The translations under genes were made by a program, and so were the position numbers. Shown piece after piece: positions 29,077 through 38,287 of a DNA stretch of 64,000 bases (its first letter is position 1; each line of letters begins with the position of its first letter). The notes under the pieces were generated by a model. That model was not told where the DNA came from. It saw only the letters and a list, made by a program, of their open reading frames with translations, and ran no database searches. The stretch is from positions 2,852,501 through 2,916,500 of the forward strand of contig NZ_CP014692.1 of assembly GCF_002005445.1 (NCBI RefSeq), given 5' to 3'. Source of the DNA: Acetobacter aceti. GTDB lineage: Bacteria > Pseudomonadota > Alphaproteobacteria > Acetobacterales > Acetobacteraceae.

Positions 29077-29307
29077 TCAATCCACGTTCTTGGCGTCAAG
29101 TGAGCCGTCAGCCCGTTTGACGATAGCCTGCACGCGCTCTTCAGCCTCGCGCAGCTTGCTTTCACAGTGAGCGCGAAGCGCCGCCCCGCGTTCATAGGAG
29201 GTGATGGCCTCTTCAAGCTTGAGCTGTCCGCCCTCAAGGCTCCGGACGATCCGCTCAAGCTCGGTGAGGGCGTCCTCGAAGGACAGGGAATTCGTCTCAC
29301 CCGTCAT
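29077..29307 (-). CDS. xseB: Exodeoxyribonuclease VII small subunit
   Basis: A 76-residue, two-helix protein with the XseB pattern L-S-F-E-D-A-L-T-E-L-E-R-I-V and L-E-E-A-I-T-S-Y-E-R-G. It joins XseA to degrade single-stranded DNA. The ATG at 29307 is the family-like start. It is the first gene of the xseB-ispA-dxs-tlyA run. Confidence 0.92.
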   Translation of the reverse strand: MTGETNSLSFEDALTELERIVRSLEGGQLKLEEAITSYERGAALRAHCESKLREAEERVQAIVKRADGSLDAKNVD

Positions 29308-29463
29308 GTCAAATAGCATCCTCAATAGGTCATCAAGCCGCTGCCCTTACCCCGCAGACACGCCGATGCCAAGACCGGAGATGTTATGCAGGGATTACTT
29401 TCCCTTGTTAAATTGACGATTCCACAACAGATGTCGCCTCCGCGCATCAGGTCTGAAACGCGC

Positions 29464-29703
29464 TCAGGCGGGCTCTTCGCTCTTTTTGCGGATCACGAAA
29501 GACAGCACGCCGGCCTCTTCCCCAAACGCGACAAGGGCATGCCCGGTTTCCCGGCAGAAACTCCGGAAATCCGCCGAAGAGGCGCGATCGGTCGCCAGTA
29601 CGCGGAGATGATCCCCCGCCGTGAGGGTGCGCAGGGCCTTGTTGGCTTTCAGAACGGGCAACGGACAGGAGAGACCTCTCACATCCAGAAGAGTCTCACT
29701 CAT
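29464..29703 (-). CDS. tusA: TusA-like sulfurtransferase
   Basis: A 79-residue SirA/TusA-fold protein with the CPxP motif in R-G-L-S-C-P-L-P-V-L-K (Cys13), which carries persulfide sulfur, for example for tRNA thiolation or cofactor synthesis. It is a single gene, divergent from the ROK kinase. The name tusA is by family; other TusA-like paralogs have different partners. Confidence 0.85.
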   Translation of the reverse strand: MSETLLDVRGLSCPLPVLKANKALRTLTAGDHLRVLATDRASSADFRSFCRETGHALVAFGEEAGVLSFVIRKKSEEPA

Positions 29704-29846
29704 GCTTTCTCCCCCTGATCGTCCGTGGTGTCGGGCTGTTTTCTCATCGCGGCATTCCTGCCCAAGTCTGGAACATGAGTGCAGTATCTGCTTTGAAGTA
29801 ATCTTAACAGATCGTTTCGCACGATACGCAGTAACGGACAGTCAGC

Positions 29847-30776
29847 ATGAACAGCATACGCCTTGGAATCGACCTGGGTGGCACCAAGATCGAAGTCGTG
29901 GCCATGAGCACGGCCGGGGACATCCTTCTGCGTGAACGTGTTCCGAATCCGGGATCGTATGAGCCGATGATGGCCGCCATCCGTGACCTGCTTGACGCCA
30001 CAACCAGCAGACTGGGGCTGGACGAAAGCAGTCGTGACGCACGTCTGCCTTTCGGAATCGGCATACCCGGCTCGATCGACGACACGACGGGGCTGGTCAA
30101 GAACGCCAACGCCACATGGCTGAACGCCATGCCGTTCGGCGTCGATCTTCCGAAAATCACGGGACGACAGGTCCGGGTTGAAAATGACGCAAACTGCTTC
30201 GCTCTCTCGGAAGCCATCGACGGCGCAGCAAGCGGGCGTAATATCGTCTTCGGCGTGATCATCGGCTCCGGGATGGGCGGTGGTCTTGTCGTGAATCGCA
30301 AACTGCTCAGCGGTCGTCATCATATCGCCGGTGAATGGGGCCATATTCCCCTGCCCTGGCCACGCCGGGAAGAATTCCCGATGCCGCGCTGCTTCTGTGG
30401 AAACGAGGGCTGCCTTGAGCGCTTCCTCTGCGGCCCGGCTCTGGCGGCGGCCTGGAAAGGCGAAGGCGCACGCAGCGCGGAAGGCATCGAGGAAGCCGCA
30501 GCAGCCGGTGACAGAAAAGCTCAGGCGGCGCTCGACTCCTATGTGGATTATCTGGCGCGCGCCTGCTCGCTCATCATCAATCTTCTCGATCCTGACGCCA
30601 TTGTCTTCGGCGGTGGTGTGTCCAATCTGCAAGCCACTCTCGCGCGCGTGCCGGATCTGCTCCCGCGCAACGTCATAACGCCCGTGTGCAGGACGGAACT
30701 GCTTGTCAACAAACATGGAGACAGCTCAGGTGTCCGGGGGGCTGCATGGCTTTGGGACATCGAGAAAATCCGCTGA
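29847..30776 (+). CDS. ROK family sugar kinase (fructokinase-like)
   Basis: A 309-residue ROK kinase. The N-terminal phosphate loop is G-I-D-L-G-G-T-K-I; the sugar-binding V-E-N-D-A-N-C-F-A is present; the ROK signature includes H-I-A-G-E-W-G-H and the zinc motif C-F-C-G-N-E-G-C-L-E. These match fructokinase/Mak and N-acetylglucosamine kinase relatives, so the exact sugar is uncertain. Its 3' end overlaps the likely start of dinB by ~30 bases. Confidence 0.9.
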   Translation: MNSIRLGIDLGGTKIEVVAMSTAGDILLRERVPNPGSYEPMMAAIRDLLDATTSRLGLDESSRDARLPFGIGIPGSIDDTTGLVKNANATWLNAMPFGVDLPKITGRQVRVENDANCFALSEAIDGAASGRNIVFGVIIGSGMGGGLVVNRKLLSGRHHIAGEWGHIPLPWPRREEFPMPRCFCGNEGCLERFLCGPALAAAWKGEGARSAEGIEEAAAAGDRKAQAALDSYVDYLARACSLIINLLDPDAIVFGGGVSNLQATLARVPDLLPRNVITPVCRTELLVNKHGDSSGVRGAAWLWDIEKIR

Positions 30777-32056
30777 ATGCGGGAAGACACCCGGTTTTAT
30801 GCCGGGACTGTCCGGACCTGTTCTGGCCACAGAGCGGTGCAGCCATTGCACGCTGCCCGACCTGCGGCTCCCGGCGGCTTGTCTTCCACCCTGAACTGAG
30901 CAGTCTTTCCATTGCCCATGTCGATTGTGACGCTTTTTTCGCCAGTGTCGAGAAACAGCGCCATCCCGAACTGAAGGGAAAACCTCTTCTCGTGGGTGGC
31001 ACAGGTGATCGCGGGGTCGTCAGCACGGCCTGCTATATCGCCCGCCTTCACGGCCCTCACTCCGCCATGCCGATGCGCCGCGCCCGTGAACTGTGCCCGG
31101 ACGCTGTGATCCTCCCCCCCGACATGGCGACCTATCGGATCGTGGCAGAGCGTATAAGAACCATGATGCGGGAGCTGACGCCGCTGGTTGAAGTCAAATC
31201 CATCGACGAGGCGGTTCTGGATCTGTCCGGCACGCGGGAACTGCATGGAGCGCCACCCTGTGTCGTGGTCGCACGACTGGCTTTGCGGGTGGAGAAAGAA
31301 CTGGGTGTGACGATTTCAATCGGCCTCGCAACCAATACGCTGATGGCCAAGCTTGCTGCCGGCGTCGACAAACCGCGGGGTTTTGGCGTGATCGGGTCCG
31401 AGGCGCGGGAGTGGCTCGCCGACAAGCCGGTCAGGCTTTTGCCGGGTATCGGCAAGGCTCAGGAAGAAGCGCTTCAGAAGCTTGGTCTTGCAAGGCTGGG
31501 CACACTCGCGGCCCTGACGATCGAAGAAGCCTTCCGCCGCCTGGGTTCCCGGGGACCTGAGCTTGTAGAGCGCGCCCGGGGACAAAGTTTTCGGAAGGTG
31601 ACACCCTTCCATCCGGTAAAATCCGTCAGCACCGAGGTGACATTTGCCCAGGACATCGGGGATATCCCCCGACTGGAACGGGAATTGTGGGATGTGTGCG
31701 AGCAGCTTGCGCTTCGCCTGAAACGCAAGAAAGTGTCCACGCAGGGGATTTCGCTGAAACTACGCACGGCGAGTTTCCAGACACGCACTCGGGCGATACA
31801 ATTACACACACCGACCGTTCTGCCGGACCGCCTGTTTCAGGCGGCAAGATATTTATTAATGAAAGAAGCCGGAACAACCGCTTTCCGCCTCATCGGGATT
31901 TACTCAAAGAATCTCAAGCCATTACAGGAAGCGGACCCGCCCAATCTGACAGACATTCACAATATCAATTCTGTCGCCATGCAGGAAGCGATCGATACAT
32001 TACGCCTGAAATTTGGCAGAAATATTATTCAGAGAGGTCGAAGTTTAAATAAATAG
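30746..32056 (+). CDS. dinB: DNA polymerase IV with N-terminal zinc-ribbon extension
   Basis: A 436-residue Y-family polymerase from the ATG at 30746. The catalytic palm motifs are H-V-D-C-D-A-F-F-A-S-V-E and K-S-I-D-E-A-V-L-D-L-S. Before the palm is a ~55-residue extension with C-R-D-C and C-P-T-C, a probable zinc ribbon. It carries out translesion synthesis. Earlier in-frame starts at 30686 lie deeper in the ROK gene. No LexA box is evident because the promoter region is inside the upstream gene. Confidence 0.92.
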   Translation: MALGHRENPLNAGRHPVLCRDCPDLFWPQSGAAIARCPTCGSRRLVFHPELSSLSIAHVDCDAFFASVEKQRHPELKGKPLLVGGTGDRGVVSTACYIARLHGPHSAMPMRRARELCPDAVILPPDMATYRIVAERIRTMMRELTPLVEVKSIDEAVLDLSGTRELHGAPPCVVVARLALRVEKELGVTISIGLATNTLMAKLAAGVDKPRGFGVIGSEAREWLADKPVRLLPGIGKAQEEALQKLGLARLGTLAALTIEEAFRRLGSRGPELVERARGQSFRKVTPFHPVKSVSTEVTFAQDIGDIPRLERELWDVCEQLALRLKRKKVSTQGISLKLRTASFQTRTRAIQLHTPTVLPDRLFQAARYLLMKEAGTTAFRLIGIYSKNLKPLQEADPPNLTDIHNINSVAMQEAIDTLRLKFGRNIIQRGRSLNK

Positions 32057-32089
32057 CCCTTAAATTGAATTAATTTTTTTCATTTCTTC

Positions 32090-32350
32090 CAGAACACGAC
32101 TATCTTTGACTGCAAAACAGCACCCAAACAAATCAAAGAAAATGGTTTTTTGGAGCGCTCTGTGAATAGATTGAATCGCGTGATTCCCAAAGATTGTCTG
32201 ATGTGATTCAAGATGAGGACTGGCGCTGGAGGCCAGCCTTCATGCCGAAAGCCTACTCACAGGATTTACGAGACCGGGTGATTGATGCCGTGGAGGAAGC
32301 CGAACTGATACCAAAATCTATTACGTCTGACACATCTGTGCAGTGAGGCG
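32090..32350 (+). pseudogene. IS630-family transposase N-terminal fragment
   Basis: From the ATG at 32241 the frame reads M-P-K-A-Y-S-Q-D-L-R-D-R-V-I-D-A-V-E-E, the start of an IS630-type transposase, then becomes unrelated and stops near 32346. The sequence before the ATG resembles the usual left end of such elements. Only the 5' end survives. Confidence 0.72.
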
Positions 32351-32391
32351 GCCGAACTTTTCTGATTCTGTTTTGTGAGGGAGGATCGAGG

Positions 32392-32457
32392 ATGGCTGGT
32401 GCGATTGCATTGCAGACGGATTATACGGCTGAGGCACTTCGGCGGCTGGGCTCATAA
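32392..32457 (+). pseudogene. Second IS630-type transposase 5' fragment
   Basis: The frame reads M-A-G-A-I-A-L-Q-T-D-Y-T-A-E-A-L-R-R-L and stops after 21 codons. This is the common beginning of the winged-helix IS630-type transposases in Acetobacteraceae; GGAGG precedes the ATG. Confidence 0.6.
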
Positions 32458-32567
32458 AGGTGAAACGTGATAGCCGATGATAACGCCTCACAACCTGGAG
32501 GGTTGTGGCAACCTCTTTGTAGTGAGTCTTGGTCAGTGATTCCCTTTTTCCGGTTCTGACTGGAGGA

Positions 32568-32880
32568 ATGGCGCTATAAAGCAGGCTGGTTTCTTTGATG
32601 TTGAAATGCGGCCTGCTCGGCTGGGCGGGCTCGGTGACCAGTTCGAAGCCTTTTCCCGGACTGTGGATTTTGAAGTCTTCCGCTCTGATCCGGAAAAGGC
32701 TCTGGCCTATTCAGACGGGCGCAAGGGTGAGCGTCCTCCGTTTGATCCGGTCATGATGTTCAAAATCCTGATCACCCAGACCCTGAACAGCCTATCCGGC
32801 GAACGGAGGGAATATCTGATCAACGACCGCCTGTTCTTCATGCGCTTCCCTGGTCAGAGGCTTTCAGATCGCGTGCCTGA
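32568..32880 (+). pseudogene. IS5-family transposase 5' fragment
   Basis: The frame reads K-Q-A-G-F-F-D-V-E just upstream of the ATG at 32606 and then L-G-D-Q-F-E-A-F, Y-S-D-G-R-K-G and R-P-P-F-D-P-V-M-M-F-K, typical of the N-terminus of an IS5 transposase. After D-R-V-P-E-A (about 32880) it joins unrelated sequence. The catalytic domain is gone. Confidence 0.8.
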
Positions 32881-32989
32881 AGCAGTTCAGAAGCATTGCG
32901 CCATGCTCCGATAAGCTGAATCAATCTTCATCTCAGTCGTGCAATTCCTCTCCGCTATCATCGGGATTAACTGACGACACGCCCCATCA
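32881..32989 (+). pseudogene. 3' end of an IS427-group element
   Basis: The sequence encodes K-Q-F-R-S-I-A and, after a frame change, V-Q-F-L-S-A-I-I-G-I-N-stop, the same positions as the end of the transposase at 7448-8202. It finishes with TTAACTGACGACACGCC, matching the terminal inverted repeat of the complete element at 7350-8211. Directly after it an open stretch ending at 33068 could be the 3' tail of a truncated host or phage gene. Confidence 0.7.
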
Positions 32990-33132
32990 CAAAACGAAAT
33001 TCCAAGTCATTTCAGGTACGGAAAGAGACAATCGCTTCCAAGCAATCAAAGTTTTCCGAGCCTCATAAACAATAGCTTTCATACAATTGTGGGGACATTT
33101 AAAAGAAAGAAAACAATCATTAGCGAACAAGA

Positions 33133-34209
33133 ATGTCTTTTTTATCTCTGGATTCCGGAAACACGCCTCAAACAATCAGCTCGAATATAAATATAAAAGA
33201 CACCAATGGAAACACAATTACACCCCATTATGTTAAAATAATCAATTCGCGGTTAGCAGAGTCCTGCACATTCAATGCCACGATACCAATTGATACTACA
33301 TATACAGAAATCCCGTTTTTTGAAAATGGCAACTCTGTAGACATTTTTGCAAAAGCAACTCCAGCCGGGTCCGGAAGCGCCACAAGCGAGGATAAAATTT
33401 TTTCTGGAAAAATTGACAGATCTGTTTTTAATCCACCCAAAAGAATACTAAGTCTCTCTGGTCGTGACTGGTCATCAAGTCTTATAAATTATGAGATATC
33501 AGGAGAGTCTTTTTTAAATATGACAGCTTCAGATGCTCTAGCTTATCTCGCGTCTAAGGTCGGGCTGTCAGCAGATATTGACACAACATCCGGGTTTATT
33601 GGTCAATTCTATCAATATGAGCATAAAGCCCATGCTCTCTCAGGAATGCACAGATATCAGACAGCCTGGGATCTATGTGTTGGAATGCAGAATGAATACG
33701 GATATGATCTGTGGGTTGAAAACAAGACTTTATATTTCAAAAAAAAACAAGAAAATGGAAACATTATCAATCTGGAATGGACCAGTCAAAAACCAGGTTC
33801 AAATATTTATCAAAGAGCCATTCTGGATATAAATTTATCCAATAATCAGATTTACTCAGAAGGTATATACGTAAAAATATCTTCCTGGGATGCGCGACAA
33901 AAAATTATTCATTCAGCTCAATATCCTGAAAATATATCCTCCGGTCAGGTTTTTAATTTCACAGCACCTGTAGGAACAACCACAGATCAGTGCAAAAATC
34001 TTGCTCAACAAAGATATACTGATATTATGGCGCATGGAAAAAACGTAGAATTACATCTTCATCCCTATTTAAACATATCAACAAGACAGCTCGTAAAGCT
34101 AAGCGGAACAGGAACATCTTTTGATTCTATAGTTTATACTGTCGATCAAGTTATTATAGAATACAGTGCAAAATCCATATCAAAAAAAGCAATATTAAGA
34201 CCACGATAA
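33133..34209 (+). CDS. Phage baseplate hub protein (Mu gp44 / P2 gpD-like)
   Basis: A 358-residue protein of the late-control-D/gp27-like fold: beta-rich start, S-L-S-G-R-D-W-S-S-S-L-I-N-Y-E, the helical L-A-Y-L-A-S-K-V-G-L insertion, Y-G-Y-D-L-W-V-E-N-K-T-L-Y-F-K, and a C-terminal domain ending in V-Y-T-V-D-Q-V-I-I-E-Y. The hub forms the trimeric top of the spike in contractile tails; VgrG carries the same fold. It is the first of five AT-rich tandem genes. No strong ribosome binding site precedes the ATG. Confidence 0.78.
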   Translation: MSFLSLDSGNTPQTISSNINIKDTNGNTITPHYVKIINSRLAESCTFNATIPIDTTYTEIPFFENGNSVDIFAKATPAGSGSATSEDKIFSGKIDRSVFNPPKRILSLSGRDWSSSLINYEISGESFLNMTASDALAYLASKVGLSADIDTTSGFIGQFYQYEHKAHALSGMHRYQTAWDLCVGMQNEYGYDLWVENKTLYFKKKQENGNIINLEWTSQKPGSNIYQRAILDINLSNNQIYSEGIYVKISSWDARQKIIHSAQYPENISSGQVFNFTAPVGTTTDQCKNLAQQRYTDIMAHGKNVELHLHPYLNISTRQLVKLSGTGTSFDSIVYTVDQVIIEYSAKSISKKAILRPR

Positions 34210-34227
34210 ATTGCAAAAGATTTTAGA

Positions 34228-34752
34228 ATGACACAACTCAACAACTCTCTGAATATGCTGATGCATTCCCATACATCCCGTATTGGGCGTGCAAAATTTG
34301 GTATTGTAAGTGCTCTGGATTGTAAAAATGGTCTCGTAAAAGTACGTTTGCAACCTGATGATTGTGAAACTGGCTGGATATGCGATTCAGCCGTCTCTGT
34401 CGGATCAGCCACCATTTACTCTCCATCACCTGTCGGGACACATGTTTTTGTTGATACTGCTCATGGGGATGGTGACAATTACGTCGTCGTAAGTCGGGTT
34501 TTTGATTCCATAACAGCACCACAAACATTTACCTGCGTGAATAATAAGCCTCTCTCAGTAGGGCAATTTGGAATAAAAATTGGTAGTGTTGAATTTTTTA
34601 TCGACAAAGACGGTATAAAAATAGTTTCAGATCTAGAAATATCTGGAAATATTATTGTTTCTGGAGATGTAAAAGCATCTGGAATTTCATTAACAGATCA
34701 TACTCATAGTGGTGTGAAGGCCGGAACAGATTCCACAAGCCCACCACAATAA
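34228..34752 (+). CDS. Phage baseplate spike protein (gpV / Mu gp45-like)
   Basis: A 174-residue OB-fold-plus-spike protein: R-I-G-R-A-K-F-G-I-V, P-S-P-V-G-T-H-V-F-V-D, then short beta repeats (D-L-E-I-S-G-N-I-I-V-S-G-D-V) and a C-terminal H-T-H-S-G-V followed by a Ser/Pro-rich tip. The H-T-H triad resembles the metal-binding apex of P2 and Mu spikes. It lies 18 bases after the hub gene. Confidence 0.8.
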   Translation: MTQLNNSLNMLMHSHTSRIGRAKFGIVSALDCKNGLVKVRLQPDDCETGWICDSAVSVGSATIYSPSPVGTHVFVDTAHGDGDNYVVVSRVFDSITAPQTFTCVNNKPLSVGQFGIKIGSVEFFIDKDGIKIVSDLEISGNIIVSGDVKASGISLTDHTHSGVKAGTDSTSPPQ

Positions 34753-34773
34753 AATTCAAGGATATAATGAAAT

Positions 34774-35130
34774 ATGTCAGATATATCTCACACGCTTGGC
34801 TATGATCTCGATATTTCAGAAAATGGTGATCTGGCCACAGTATCTGGATCTGACATTGGAAAACAACGTATCATCAGACGTTTATCCACAAATCCTGGCG
34901 ATTATATTTTTTGGTTAGATTACGGAGCCGGTCTTCCACAAAAAATAGGAAATACTGATAGCTTAGCTGATATCAGTTCTATTGTTCTGGAACAAATGAA
35001 AATGGAATCTGCAATATCTGAATCACCAACGCCTTCCATAAAAATGTACATGTTAACCGATGGAACAAAAAAAATCAGTATACAGTACGCAGATTCAGAT
35101 ACAGATGAAACCATCTTAATGGAAATTTAG
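34774..35130 (+). CDS. Baseplate wedge protein (gpW / gp25-like)
   Basis: A 118-residue protein with the gp25/GPW pattern: D-L-D-I-S-E-N-G-D-L, Q-R-I-I-R-R-L-S-T-N-P-G-D-Y-I-F and Y-G-A-G-L, then a short C-terminal beta part. In contractile tails it links baseplate and sheath. It abuts gene J with one base between. Confidence 0.78.
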   Translation: MSDISHTLGYDLDISENGDLATVSGSDIGKQRIIRRLSTNPGDYIFWLDYGAGLPQKIGNTDSLADISSIVLEQMKMESAISESPTPSIKMYMLTDGTKKISIQYADSDTDETILMEI

Positions 35131-35131
35131 A

Positions 35132-36274
35132 ATGAATTTATCTTTGCAGAATTTTTCAACTTTGGTTTCTAACTCGTGTACAGCAGCACAAAGCGCCTGC
35201 TCGTCGTTGATAAATTTTACAACAGGCTCCGTTTCAAGATCAATATTTGAGGCAAATGCGACAGTAGCACTTTGGATACAATATTTAATTCTTCAAACCT
35301 TATCCATAACACGCCTTGGCACATCGTTTGGAGACGACGTGGATTCATGGATTGCTCAATTTGGCATTTCACGTTTACCTGCAGCATCCTCTACAACAAC
35401 AGAAACATTCATCAGCTTAACTCCCGACTCATCATCCGCAACGGTTCCTGTAGGAGCTATCGTCAAATCATCTGATGGAAGCATACTGTTTTCGGTAACG
35501 AAAGATCAGACAAATCAATATTGGTCAGAATCATCCAATGGCTATATCCGGCAGAATGGTGTTGCATCTATTACTTGCCCTGTAGAATGCACTACTCCAG
35601 GCGCTATTGGAAATGTCATGTCCGGCGCCCTAAACACACTGGGAACTCAAATTTCTGGAATTGATACCTGCACAAACCTGTCAAGTGTAAGCAACGGTTA
35701 CGATGAAGAAGATGATGAATCCGTAAAATCACGTATAAATCTATGGTTTTCCTCATTATCTTCAGCAACTCTTTCATCCATAGAATATGCCATAGAAAGC
35801 ACCTCTCCAAATATTCTCTATCAGATCATAGAAAATAAAGACCCATCGGGATATTACAGGCCCGGTTTTTTTTATGTAGCCGTTGATGATGGATCAGGTA
35901 ATATATCCTCGAACAATATCAATCAGATCACAACATCCATAGAATCCGTGCGAGCTTGTGGCGTCGAGTTTTCTGTTATTCGCCCCACAGTAATTTATGT
36001 ATCTGTTGTTGTACCCATCACTGTAAAAACCGGAACAGATACAACATCCATAGAAAGCGCCCTTAGCACCAGTATATCTGATTATATCAACAGCCTGACA
36101 GTCGGTGCGGTATGTAGTTACACAAAAATATCCAGCGTGGCTTTTTCTACTGCAGAAAATATAGTTGAAGCTATCGGAGTTATAACTCTAAACCATGAAT
36201 CGGTAGACATCGGCGGTCAAACGGCAAGCGTAGTACGCCTACAAAATATAGCATTCTCTGTATCTTATACTTAA
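35132..36274 (+). CDS. Baseplate J-like protein (Mu gp47)
   Basis: A 380-residue gpJ/Mu gp47-like wedge protein: an N-terminal helical part with R-S-I-F-E-A-N-A, L-G-T-S-F-G-D-D-V-D-S-W, a central beta domain (T-S-V-P-V-G-A-I-V-like V-P-V-G-A-I-V-K) with P-G-A-I-G-N-V, and a C-terminal region V-D-D-G-S-G-N. It forms the wedge ring of contractile baseplates. It is intact, with no frameshift visible. Confidence 0.83.
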   Translation: MNLSLQNFSTLVSNSCTAAQSACSSLINFTTGSVSRSIFEANATVALWIQYLILQTLSITRLGTSFGDDVDSWIAQFGISRLPAASSTTTETFISLTPDSSSATVPVGAIVKSSDGSILFSVTKDQTNQYWSESSNGYIRQNGVASITCPVECTTPGAIGNVMSGALNTLGTQISGIDTCTNLSSVSNGYDEEDDESVKSRINLWFSSLSSATLSSIEYAIESTSPNILYQIIENKDPSGYYRPGFFYVAVDDGSGNISSNNINQITTSIESVRACGVEFSVIRPTVIYVSVVVPITVKTGTDTTSIESALSTSISDYINSLTVGAVCSYTKISSVAFSTAENIVEAIGVITLNHESVDIGGQTASVVRLQNIAFSVSYT

Positions 36275-36284
36275 GGAAAAAAGA

Positions 36285-36857
36285 ATGGCCACCGGTGACA
36301 GTGAAGATATTTTCAAAAGAATTCGATCTATATTACCACAATCATGGTTTCCGTCATTATCTGAAAACTCAACGCCAGTACTTGATAGTATTCTGAAAGG
36401 ATTGGCATGGCCATGGACCATGCTTTATAGTCTTTTAGAGTATACGAACAATCAAACCCGCCTTGATACAAGCTCTGGAAATTTTATAGATCTCGCGGCC
36501 TCTGATTATTTTGGCGGCACATTACCTCGTCTGAATGATGAAAGTGATTCTGCTTATATCAGTAGAATAAAAAAAGAATTTTTCATCAAGAGAAACACCA
36601 GACCTGCTTTTGATGTGATCAAAACATCTGATAGCACAATCGAAAAAATTACTGAGCCCTGGAGTTCGCTCGATTGCGCATGTTATGGGCGGGATCAGTA
36701 CGATGGCACCACTCTTTGCTATGGCTCCAGAACGTCATCTGGAACCATTTTTGTAGAAATTTCAAAAAATGCATCGCTCACCACCGTATCGAATGAATTA
36801 ATCGATATAAAACCGGAAGGTGTTGATGTCATTTTAGTAGTAAACGATTCAGATTAA
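36285..36857 (+). CDS. Phage tail protein (gpI / Mu gp48-like)
   Basis: A 190-residue protein placed where gpI/gp48 lies in P2/Mu-type tails. It begins with L-P-Q-S-W-F-P, a helical segment, then F-I-D-L-A-A-S-D-Y-F-G and R-L-N-D-E-S-D-S-A-Y-I-S-R-I, which fits the family. The assignment rests partly on gene order. It is the last gene of the module; the expected tail fibre gene does not follow. The next gene is on the opposite strand, one base away. Confidence 0.68.
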   Translation: MATGDSEDIFKRIRSILPQSWFPSLSENSTPVLDSILKGLAWPWTMLYSLLEYTNNQTRLDTSSGNFIDLAASDYFGGTLPRLNDESDSAYISRIKKEFFIKRNTRPAFDVIKTSDSTIEKITEPWSSLDCACYGRDQYDGTTLCYGSRTSSGTIFVEISKNASLTTVSNELIDIKPEGVDVILVVNDSD

Positions 36858-36858
36858 T

Positions 36859-38280
36859 CTATTCATCATATTGTATAAGATCAGAGGTTGGAAAAAGGAC
36901 CAGAAAACAAACTCCTTTTTCCGGGACACCCGGATGAGTATCCAGAATCTTCAATTCAGCATTATGAAGACGTAGAATAGAAGCCACAAGGCTTAGCCCC
37001 AGACCGCTCCCTGGAATATGCCGGCTTTTGTCAGATCGATAAAAACGTGAGAGAACAGCATGCTTCTCATCAGGTTGTATGCCAATTCCCGTATCCTCAA
37101 CTGCAATGAATGGATGATGTCCGCTCATGCTGACAGAAATTTGAACCCTTCCCCCTTCTGGTGTGAATTTTATTGCATTATCAACAAGATTTCCTAGCAT
37201 TTCGATCAAAAGATCTCTGTCACCATAGACTGAGATTTCCTTGGGAGAGCAATGAAACGAAAAATCAATGTTTTCACTTTCTGCAATTGGTTCGTAGAGA
37301 TCAACAATATCACGCACAAGTTCTGCTAAATCTATCCTTGCAAATGCGGCGCGCCCTTTGCTGTTATCTATCTCTGTCAGCCTCAGCAAAGCAGTGATAA
37401 TAGCAAAACATTGATCCAGATTATCGATTGCGCGCTCAATGACAGATCGCAGCGCTTCTGCCGATGAAGCCTGAGACCCGGAAAGAGCTCTCTCCAACCC
37501 GACCCTGACGCGGGCAAGAGGCGTACGCAGATCATGGGCAATATCGTCTCCCACACTCTTCATGTCCCGCATGAGTTGCTCCAGCCGATCCAGCATCCGA
37601 TTGACGCTCCCGGCAAGTCGCTGCAACTCATCCTGCTCAGCCCCCGCAGGCAGCCGTTCATGAATATCGCCTTGCATAATCAGGTCAACAGCTTCGTGCA
37701 TTTCCTCCACCCGGGTCAGAGCCCGGTGACTCAGCCAGGTTCCTGCCAGTAAAGCAAAGAAGACAATGGGAACGAGAGTGACCAGCGAAGCATGGCGGAG
37801 CATGAGTTTCTGTTCATCCAGAACATGCAGACTGCGACCAAGAACGACAATATGCCCGCCAGGCGCACGGGCCGCGAGAAACCTCAAAGCGTAAGGACTT
37901 CCCTCTTCCGGCTCCATCACAATATTATGGAGCTTTCCGTCCGCTACCAGACCATCAGGCCATACGCGCAATTCACCGGCTACAGGCTGGTGGGATGCTG
38001 TAAAAATTCCAGCTTCATTCACGACCAGTCTTAAATCGTCCGTAGCGCGTTCACGAATGACATATTCAAGATGCTCCGGCGTCATCGCCAGAAGAAGTTT
38101 CATTTCTCCGTTCAGAACCTGACCTGACCGTCGAAATTCGAAAGATGTCATCTGGGTATAGGTCAGACTGAACTGGACTGCGATTGTTCCAAGCATCGCC
38201 AATGCGAACGCCAGCCCCAGCTTGAAACGGGCCGTACGAAAAAGAGCCAGTCGCTCACTCTGCAGAATATTTTTCAGCAA
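36859..38280 (-). CDS. Sensor histidine kinase
   Basis: A 473-residue inner-membrane kinase. Transmembrane segments lie at ~20-42 and ~165-190, enclosing a periplasmic sensor; a HAMP linker follows (T-R-V-E-E-M-H-E-A), then HisKA with D-D-I-A-H-D-L-R-T-P-L-A-R-V (phospho-His), and HATPase_c with N-L-V-D-N-A-I-K-F-T-P, D-T-G-I-G and G-S-G-L-G-L-S-L-V. The signal is unknown. It is downstream of its response regulator, 7 bases apart. Confidence 0.93.
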   Translation of the reverse strand: MLKNILQSERLALFRTARFKLGLAFALAMLGTIAVQFSLTYTQMTSFEFRRSGQVLNGEMKLLLAMTPEHLEYVIRERATDDLRLVVNEAGIFTASHQPVAGELRVWPDGLVADGKLHNIVMEPEEGSPYALRFLAARAPGGHIVVLGRSLHVLDEQKLMLRHASLVTLVPIVFFALLAGTWLSHRALTRVEEMHEAVDLIMQGDIHERLPAGAEQDELQRLAGSVNRMLDRLEQLMRDMKSVGDDIAHDLRTPLARVRVGLERALSGSQASSAEALRSVIERAIDNLDQCFAIITALLRLTEIDNSKGRAAFARIDLAELVRDIVDLYEPIAESENIDFSFHCSPKEISVYGDRDLLIEMLGNLVDNAIKFTPEGGRVQISVSMSGHHPFIAVEDTGIGIQPDEKHAVLSRFYRSDKSRHIPGSGLGLSLVASILRLHNAELKILDTHPGVPEKGVCFLVLFPTSDLIQYDE

Positions 38281-38287
38281 GATGATT

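Noticed and set aside
33001..33068. Short open stretch ending in TAA just after the IS427 remnant
   Set aside because: It could be the 3' tail of a truncated gene, but about 22 codons are too few to support a call.
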